This document shows positions 58,884 to 64,000 of a stretch of DNA of 64,000 nucleotides, in pieces. Within the stretch, counting starts at the first letter, position 1. Every line of letters starts with the position of its first letter. Position numbers and translations under genes: made by a program. This stretch comes from Caulobacter sp. (GTDB lineage Bacteria; Pseudomonadota; Alphaproteobacteria; Caulobacterales; Caulobacteraceae): contig NZ_JAGIBH010000017.1 of the NCBI RefSeq assembly GCF_017744445.1, positions 1-64,000 on the forward strand. Reading direction: 5' to 3'. The notes beneath the pieces were generated by a model, which was not told the origin of the DNA, made no database searches, and worked only from the letters and a program-made list of their open reading frames with translations.

Positions 58884-61352
58884 CTAGACCGTCTCCTTGG
58901 GCGGTCCAGTCAAGGCGTCCGAAAGGGTCGACAGCAGCGAGGCCACCGTCAGCGGCTTGGGCGTGGCGCCGTCGAACACCGGATCCAGCGGCCCCGAGCG
59001 CACGTCGGCCGAGAAGGCGATGATCGGCGAGCCGGCGCTGGGCCCCGCCTCGGCCCGGATCCGCTGGGCGGCCGAAACGCCGTCGAGGCGCGGCATGCGC
59101 AGGTCCATCAGGATGGCGTCGAAAGCGTCAGCGGCGGCAGCGGCGACGCCCTCCTCGCCATCGACGGCCTCGGCGACATGCACGCCAACCGCCTCGAGCA
59201 CCGAACGGACCAGCTCACGATTGCCGGCGTTGTCGTCTACCACCAGCACCCGCACGCCCGGCGGCGGCAGAGGCAGCTCGGTCTCCTCGACCTCATCCTC
59301 GATCTCGTTGTGCGAAGGCCCGGTCTGGGCGGGGATCTCGAACCAGAAGCGCGCGCCCTGCCCCAGCGTGCTCTCGACGCCGATGTCGCCGCCCATCAGT
59401 TCGACCAGGCCGCGCGAGATGGCCAGGCCCAGGCCCGTGCCGCCGTGCTCGCGGTTCAGCGCCTCGTCGATCTGCGAGAAGCGGGCGAAAATCAGGGCCT
59501 GATCGGCCTCGGCCACGCCCGGGCCGGTGTCGGTGACGCTCATGCGCAGCCGACCGGTCTGGATGTCGTAGTCGGTCTCCAGCCGCACCTCGCCGACCTC
59601 GGTGAACTTCACGGCGTTGCCGATCAGGTTCAGCAGCACCTGGCGCACGCGCTCGGGATCGATGAACAGCTCGGGCGGCGCGGTGTCGTCGCCGACGGAG
59701 CGCAGCACCAGGTTCTTGGCCGCCGCATCGGGGGCCAGCATCTCCAGCACTTCGGACACCACGCCGGTGATCGCCACGGTGCGGGGCTCCAGGGTGATAC
59801 GGCCCTGCTCCAGGCGCGAGAAGTCGAGGATGTCGTTGATCGTCGCCAACAGAGTCCGGCCGCCGGTGGTGATCCGGTCGACATAACGCTTGCCGCGCTG
59901 GCTCAGGGCCGGTTCGTCGGCCAGCAGGTTGGCGAAGCCGATCACAGCGGTCAGGGGCGTGCGCAGCTCGTGGCTCATATTGGCCAGGAACTCGCCCTTC
60001 ACGGCGGCGGCGGTCTCGGCCTCGGCGCGGGCCGCGCGCAGGTCCAGCTCCAGCGTCTTGCGGGCGGTGACGTCACGGATGATGTCGGTGATGCCGGTCG
60101 GCGCGCCGGTGACCGGGTCACAGGCCAGGGTCGGACGCGATTCCAGCCAGATCATCCGGCCATCCTGGCGGAAGGCGCGGTACTCGACCGTTTCGGCCGG
60201 CGGCGCGGTCACGCCTTCGGGACAGTTGCGCTGCAGCTCGACCACGCGGCGGATCGCGGCGCGGTCGTCCTCGTGCAGGGTCTTGAGATAGGCCGTGCCC
60301 AAGAGCTCTTCGGGCTCGTAGCCCAGGATCGTGCGGGCGGCCGGCGAGATGTAGGTCATCTGACCGTGCAGGTCGCTGTGGGCGATGATGTCGAGAGCGC
60401 TCTCGGCCAACAGGCGATAGCGGGCCTCGCTGCGTTCGGCCTGGGCCAGGATGGCGCGGCGCTGGCGCTGGAAGGCCGCGACCGGCAGGCTGACGAAGAT
60501 CGAGACGGCCAGGAACAGCTGCAGCACCGTCGACTGCGTGCCCGTGCCGGCCAGGATCAGGTGGATGGGTCCGCGTCCCGAGATGGTCAGGACCAGGGCG
60601 ATGGCGGCCACCAGCACCGCGCTCAGCGCAGCGCCCAGCACCTCCTGGCGCCAGGCGACGAACAGCATGACCGGCGGCACCAGGAACAGCAGCGGGTACT
60701 TAGCCTGGGCGAAGACCACGGTGGTCATCAGGCAGCAGATGACGATCGACAGCACGCCATCGCGCGTCAGCGGCCGTTCGCGCAGGTAAAGCCCGGCCTT
60801 GAAGAACACCAGCAGGCACGGCCCGATGGTCAGCATGCCCAGCATGTCGTTCAGCACCCAGCCGATGACGTTCTGGACCAGGTCGCCGCCGCGCAGCAGC
60901 GTGTGGATCGACGAGGCCGCCGTCCCGGCGATCGCCGGGGCCATGAAGCCGCCCAGCAGCACGAAAGCCAGCATGTCGCGCGGCCGGCCCAGGTCGATCG
61001 AGTCGCCGGTGACCCGCCGCACGGCATAGGCCGCCAGGGTCGCCTCGGTGATGTTCAGGGTGACCAGGATGACATTGACCAGCGGACTATCGCCGGCATG
61101 AGCCCCGGCCGTCAGGGCGCCCAGCACGGCGCCAGCGATCAGGGCCGGCCAGCGCCGCGACGGCGACGACAGCAGGCACGCGGCCAGGAAGCCGTTCGAC
61201 AGCCAGATCGGGGTGACGTGATTATAGGCGCGCGGGATCTCGACACAGACATAGGCGAGAAACGCAAAGCCGAACGCGACGCCCAACGCCGCCAGGAGCG
61301 TGGCCGCCAAGTCCTCTCGGGTTCTGGGTCCGATCGTCGGTTGGTCGACCAT
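58884..61352 (-). CDS. MASE1-PAS hybrid histidine kinase/response regulator
   Basis: The 822-residue protein has an N-terminal MASE1-type membrane sensor of 8-10 helices (about 20-290) and one PAS/PAC domain (about 310-435). HisKA has phosphoacceptor His461 in NMSHELRTP. HATPase has NLIGNAVKF and GTGLGLAISR, and the receiver has VVDDNAGNRE and AILMDLRMPR. It is a second large hybrid kinase in the window and shares the domain order of the first, apart from the sensor. No cognate regulator is adjacent. Confidence 0.93.
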   Translation of the reverse strand: MVDQPTIGPRTREDLAATLLAALGVAFGFAFLAYVCVEIPRAYNHVTPIWLSNGFLAACLLSSPSRRWPALIAGAVLGALTAGAHAGDSPLVNVILVTLNITEATLAAYAVRRVTGDSIDLGRPRDMLAFVLLGGFMAPAIAGTAASSIHTLLRGGDLVQNVIGWVLNDMLGMLTIGPCLLVFFKAGLYLRERPLTRDGVLSIVICCLMTTVVFAQAKYPLLFLVPPVMLFVAWRQEVLGAALSAVLVAAIALVLTISGRGPIHLILAGTGTQSTVLQLFLAVSIFVSLPVAAFQRQRRAILAQAERSEARYRLLAESALDIIAHSDLHGQMTYISPAARTILGYEPEELLGTAYLKTLHEDDRAAIRRVVELQRNCPEGVTAPPAETVEYRAFRQDGRMIWLESRPTLACDPVTGAPTGITDIIRDVTARKTLELDLRAARAEAETAAAVKGEFLANMSHELRTPLTAVIGFANLLADEPALSQRGKRYVDRITTGGRTLLATINDILDFSRLEQGRITLEPRTVAITGVVSEVLEMLAPDAAAKNLVLRSVGDDTAPPELFIDPERVRQVLLNLIGNAVKFTEVGEVRLETDYDIQTGRLRMSVTDTGPGVAEADQALIFARFSQIDEALNREHGGTGLGLAISRGLVELMGGDIGVESTLGQGARFWFEIPAQTGPSHNEIEDEVEETELPLPPPGVRVLVVDDNAGNRELVRSVLEAVGVHVAEAVDGEEGVAAAAADAFDAILMDLRMPRLDGVSAAQRIRAEAGPSAGSPIIAFSADVRSGPLDPVFDGATPKPLTVASLLSTLSDALTGPPKETV

Positions 61353-61459
61353 GCTCTGAACCAGCCGGCGTCAAGAATCTCCGGCGTTCGAGTTATTTCA
61401 TCTCAATCGCACGGAAGCCAGAAGAGCTTGGGCCAGAAGAATTGGGAAAAGCGCGGTCC

Positions 61460-61804
61460 TTAGCCGCATTTGACTTCCTGGACGACGCCGGTATCGGCGT
61501 TGAACAGGATGTTCAGTCGATCCGCGCGGTAATCCATGGTCACCGGGCATGTCGTGCAGGCCACCCGCCAGCGCGAAGGATCGACCGGGGCCGGCAGGCT
61601 GGTGCGCGGCTTGCCGACAAAGGCTTGCGCGTCCTTCAGGCCGCACTGGTCCTTCTCGGCCTGGGCGACCGGAGGCTTGGCCGGCAGGGCGATGGCCGGC
61701 GGCGCGGTGGGGGTCGTGGGCGGCGGAGGCGGCGCCGGCTCTGGCGCGCTGGAGCACGAGGCCAGAACCAGACCCAGGATCGCTGCCGACAGGACGCGCT
61801 TCAT
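61460..61804 (-). CDS. Lipoprotein with a peptidase-inhibitor I78-like domain
   Basis: The protein (114 residues from ATG 61804) has a lipoprotein signal with lipobox LASC, a long proline-rich linker (PAPPPPPTTPTAPP) and a C-terminal domain of about 60 residues with DQCGLKDAQAFVGKPRTSLP and the ending RLNILFNADTGVVQEVKCG. This pattern matches the I78 peptidase-inhibitor/Elastase-inhibitor-like family. The start was taken as MKRVLSAA; five residues upstream are non-conserved. It overlaps the holC stop and follows it, so it is in one operon with holC. Confidence 0.82.
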   Translation of the reverse strand: MKRVLSAAILGLVLASCSSAPEPAPPPPPTTPTAPPAIALPAKPPVAQAEKDQCGLKDAQAFVGKPRTSLPAPVDPSRWRVACTTCPVTMDYRADRLNILFNADTGVVQEVKCG

Positions 61805-62262
61805 GCCTGCTTCTCCCAACCGCGTTCGGCGCCCTGGCGCCAGTAGGACACCGGATGCCCGGCCTTCTTGAACACGGACCAGCGTCCGCGCGCCTGCGAC
61901 AGAGCCTGCTCATCCCTGCCATCGAACAGCAGGATGCAGCGCGAAACCCCTGAAAGATCTCCAGGTTCTGCCCCATCGATCAGGAACAAAGCGTCGCCGG
62001 CATTGGGGTTCCCGTCCTCGCCGGTCAGCAGGACGGGCTGCCGCTCGGCCATCGGTTCGGAGGCCATGCCATGCGGCAGGAAGCTGTCCTCACGGAAGGT
62101 CCACAGGTGCTGGTCCAGCGCCTCCAGCCGGCCAGGATCGCCCCCGCGAACCAGGGCCTTCCAGCCCCGGCCCAGGGTCTTTTCCAGCAGCTCGGGCAGC
62201 ACCGCCTCGAGCGGCGAGCGCTCCAGGTGGTAGAACCAGACCTCGCAGGGTTCAGCGGTCAT
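61801..62262 (-). CDS. holC: DNA polymerase III chi subunit (HolC)
   Basis: HolC links the clamp loader to single-strand-binding protein. The 153-residue product has the chi-like pattern VWFYHLERSPLEAVLPELLEK near the N-terminus, LWTFREDSFLPHG and PVLLTGEDGNPNAGDALFLI. I chose ATG 62262 over the TTG one codon earlier. It is followed by the I78-type lipoprotein gene with a four-base overlap, and preceded by a repeat element and pepA. The partial family conservation is usual for chi. Confidence 0.87.
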   Translation of the reverse strand: MTAEPCEVWFYHLERSPLEAVLPELLEKTLGRGWKALVRGGDPGRLEALDQHLWTFREDSFLPHGMASEPMAERQPVLLTGEDGNPNAGDALFLIDGAEPGDLSGVSRCILLFDGRDEQALSQARGRWSVFKKAGHPVSYWRQGAERGWEKQA

Positions 62263-62271
62263 CAAAATTCC

Positions 62272-62373
62272 CTGTCATCCCGGGCGAAGCGTAGCGAAGA
62301 CCCGGGACCGCGGAAAGCGCGGCGCTTGGGGCGGTCCCGGCTCGGCGCGCTGCGCGCTGGGCCGGGATGACAG
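62272..62373. repeat. Intergenic inverted-repeat element between holC and pepA
   Basis: Arms CTGTCATCCCGG (62272-62283) and CCGGGATGACAG (62362-62373) are perfect. Inner sequences include a GACCCGGGACCGC / GCGGTCCCGGCTC pair shared with the element at 57005-57106. It starts ten bases upstream of the holC start codon, so it may form part of the holC leader or the pepA 3' end. Confidence 0.88.
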
Positions 62374-62383
62374 CTCTTGCGGA

Positions 62384-63865
62384 TCAGCCTTCGTAGGCGT
62401 CGGCGACGAGGCGGTTGAGCAGACGCACGCCGTAGCCGGCCGCGCCGTCCGGCGCGGTCGGGTCGGCCGAGGGCTTCTTCCAGGCCACCGAAGCGATGTC
62501 GAGGTGCGCCCACGGCACGCCGTTGACGAACTTCTGCAGGAACAGGCCGGCGGTGATCGAACCGGCCGGCCGACCGCCGATGTTCTTCATGTCGGCGATC
62601 GGGCTTTCGATCTGCTTCTCGTAGGCGGCCGGCAGCGGCAGGCGCCACAGCGGCTCGCGCTCGGCCTTGCCGGCGCTGAGAATTTTCTCCGACAAGCCAT
62701 CGTTATTGCTGAACAAACCGGCGTAGTCATGACCCAGCGAGATGATAATCGCGCCGGTCAGGGTGGCCAGGTTGATCATGAACTGCGGCTTGAAGCGGTC
62801 CTGGCAGTACCAGAGGGCGTCAGCCAGCACGAGGCGGCCTTCGGCGTCGGTGTTGATGACCTCGATGGTCTGGCCCGACATCGAGGTGACCACGTCGCCC
62901 GGACGCTGGGCGTTGCCGTCGGGCATGTTCTCCACCAGGCCCAGAATGCCGATGGCGTTGACCTTGGCCTTGCGGCCAGCCAGGGCGTGCATGACGCCGG
63001 TCACGGCGGCCGCGCCGCCCATGTCCCACTTCATGTCTTCCATGCCGTCGGCCGGCTTGAGGCTGATGCCGCCGGTGTCGAAGGTCACGCCCTTGCCGAC
63101 GAAGGCGATCGGCTGGGCCGACTTATCGGCGCCGCCCAGCCACTTCATGATCACCAGCTGGCTCTCGCGGCGGCTGCCCTGCCCCACGCCCAGCAGGCTG
63201 CCCATGCCCAGCTCCGCCATCTGGGCCTCGCCCAGGATCTCGACTTCCAGGCCCAGGCTTTCCAGGCTCTTGGCGCGGGCGGCGAACTCTTCCGGATGCA
63301 GAATGTTGGCCGGCTCGGAGACCAGGTCGCGACTGAAAATGATGGCGTCGGCCAGGGCCGAGAGCGGCTCATAGGCCTTCTGGGCCTTGACCGGATCGGC
63401 GGCGGCGACCTTGACCACCTGGATCGAGGGCTTCTTCTCGGCCTTCTCGGTGGTGCGGTACTTGTCGAAGCGATAGGCGGCCAGGCGCGCGCCAAAGGCG
63501 GCGCGGGCGGCGCTCTCGGCGTCGGCGCCCAGCTTCAAAACCAGCTCGGTGACGCCCGTGGTCTTCACGGCCTGATAGGCCGAGGCGGCGGCGGTCTCGA
63601 CCGCTTCCGGCTCGACCGCGCCCGAGCCATCGACGCCGACCAGCACCAGGCGAGCGGCTTCCAGGCCGTGCGGGGCGACAACGTCCAGGGTCTGGCCCTT
63701 GGCGCCGGTGAAGCGGCCGCCGGCGATGGCGCGCGCCAGGGCGCCGCCGGTGGCCTCGTTGGCCGCCTTGGCTTCCGGCGAAAGGGCCGCGCCTTCATGG
63801 GCCAGGACCGCGAGGGCGGCCGTGGCGCCGGCCTGGGTGTCGACGGGGACGAACTCGATACGCAT
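62384..63865 (-). CDS. pepA: Leucyl aminopeptidase (PepA, M17)
   Basis: PepA is a hexameric dizinc aminopeptidase. The 493-residue protein (MRIEFVPVD start at 63865) has the N-terminal regulatory domain and the metal site in VGKGVTFDTGGISLKPADGM. The M17 signature NTDAEGRLVLADALWY and a C-terminal GSITAGLFLQKFVNGVPW segment are present. Upstream residues MQERG from 63880 are non-conserved. The remaining 135 bases to the right edge are intergenic with no gene. Confidence 0.96.
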   Translation of the reverse strand: MRIEFVPVDTQAGATAALAVLAHEGAALSPEAKAANEATGGALARAIAGGRFTGAKGQTLDVVAPHGLEAARLVLVGVDGSGAVEPEAVETAAASAYQAVKTTGVTELVLKLGADAESAARAAFGARLAAYRFDKYRTTEKAEKKPSIQVVKVAAADPVKAQKAYEPLSALADAIIFSRDLVSEPANILHPEEFAARAKSLESLGLEVEILGEAQMAELGMGSLLGVGQGSRRESQLVIMKWLGGADKSAQPIAFVGKGVTFDTGGISLKPADGMEDMKWDMGGAAAVTGVMHALAGRKAKVNAIGILGLVENMPDGNAQRPGDVVTSMSGQTIEVINTDAEGRLVLADALWYCQDRFKPQFMINLATLTGAIIISLGHDYAGLFSNNDGLSEKILSAGKAEREPLWRLPLPAAYEKQIESPIADMKNIGGRPAGSITAGLFLQKFVNGVPWAHLDIASVAWKKPSADPTAPDGAAGYGVRLLNRLVADAYEG

Positions 63866-64000
63866 GCCGCGCTCCTGCATCTGGGCGACTTATAAACGGC
63901 TCTGCCGCTTGGTCTGAACTAGGCGGCATAGTCCAATGCCGCGCCTTAGAAAAGGCTCCGTTCACCCCCACTCGACAAGGTCAAGTTAGGTCCCTGGTTG

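Noticed and set aside
59178-61463. 761-codon plus-strand open frame
   Set aside because: Antisense shadow of the MASE1 hybrid kinase.

Overview
The window is about 64 kb of high-GC alphaproteobacterial chromosome and almost certainly comes from Caulobacter or a very close relative. The best evidence is gene order and content: cicA lies antisense between clpX and clpP, hdaA is followed by ppk1 and a ppx-like gene, and glnB is followed by glnA. A nuoABCDEF run, a TonB-dependent receptor and promoters of the TTGACGS-N(10-14)-GCTANAWC type fit the same picture. Most of the window is conserved core chromosome. No prophage, insertion sequence, integron or CRISPR array was seen.

Layout. 1-5.3 kb: the minus-strand nuo cluster (nuoA, B, C, D, E and the start of nuoF). 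Four small extra genes are stitched into it by 1-4 nt overlaps or gaps of at most 20 nt. 5.5-9.4 kb: two identical tRNA-Asp genes, a luciferase-like monooxygenase, a GT4 glycosyltransferase, an SPFH/ribbon-helix-helix gene pair preceded by a perfect 24-bp palindrome, and tRNA-Val. 9.5-17.5 kb: a proteostasis block (hupB, lon, clpX, cicA, clpP, tig) and tRNA-Leu. 17.6-21.2 kb: a thiolase-like gene, a histidine phosphatase and the NAD(P)HX repair enzyme, apparently one operon with a PsrA-like box in front. 21.4-25.7 kb: glnB, glnA and a TonB-dependent receptor. 25.7-32.8 kb: an ABM-domain protein with a LysR regulator, a frameshifted remnant, a Kazal lipoprotein, two amidohydrolase-fold proteins (the second lacking its metal ligands), and parE.

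32.8-35.4 kb is the least ordinary stretch. It holds two intergenic repeat elements, about 300 bp of GC-rich DNA with almost no open frames (candidate structured RNA), an EcsC-like gene whose C-terminus is encoded by a repeat, and a PadR regulator with a perfect 14-bp-arm operator. The PadR gene overlaps a partly AT-rich membrane-protein gene. 35.4-42.1 kb: hdaA, ppk1, a lipoprotein, an aminoglycoside-phosphotransferase-fold kinase, a ppx-like gene and a small membrane protein. 42-48 kb: an MFS transporter, a beta-lactamase-fold serine hydrolase, a hybrid histidine kinase and RNase D. 48-64 kb: purM-purN, a DedA protein, a signal-peptide protein with TPR-like repeats, ndk, an ABC-F ATPase, a divergent LysR/SDR pair, a GH5 glycosidase, a MASE1 hybrid kinase, an I78-type inhibitor lipoprotein, holC and pepA.

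Six intergenic inverted-repeat elements of about 100-150 bp, in several sequence families, are scattered through the right half. Many start codons below were moved from the first ATG/GTG of the open frame on the basis of ribosome-binding sites, overlaps or family N-termini. Functions are inferred from sequence features and recalled family knowledge; no database search was run.
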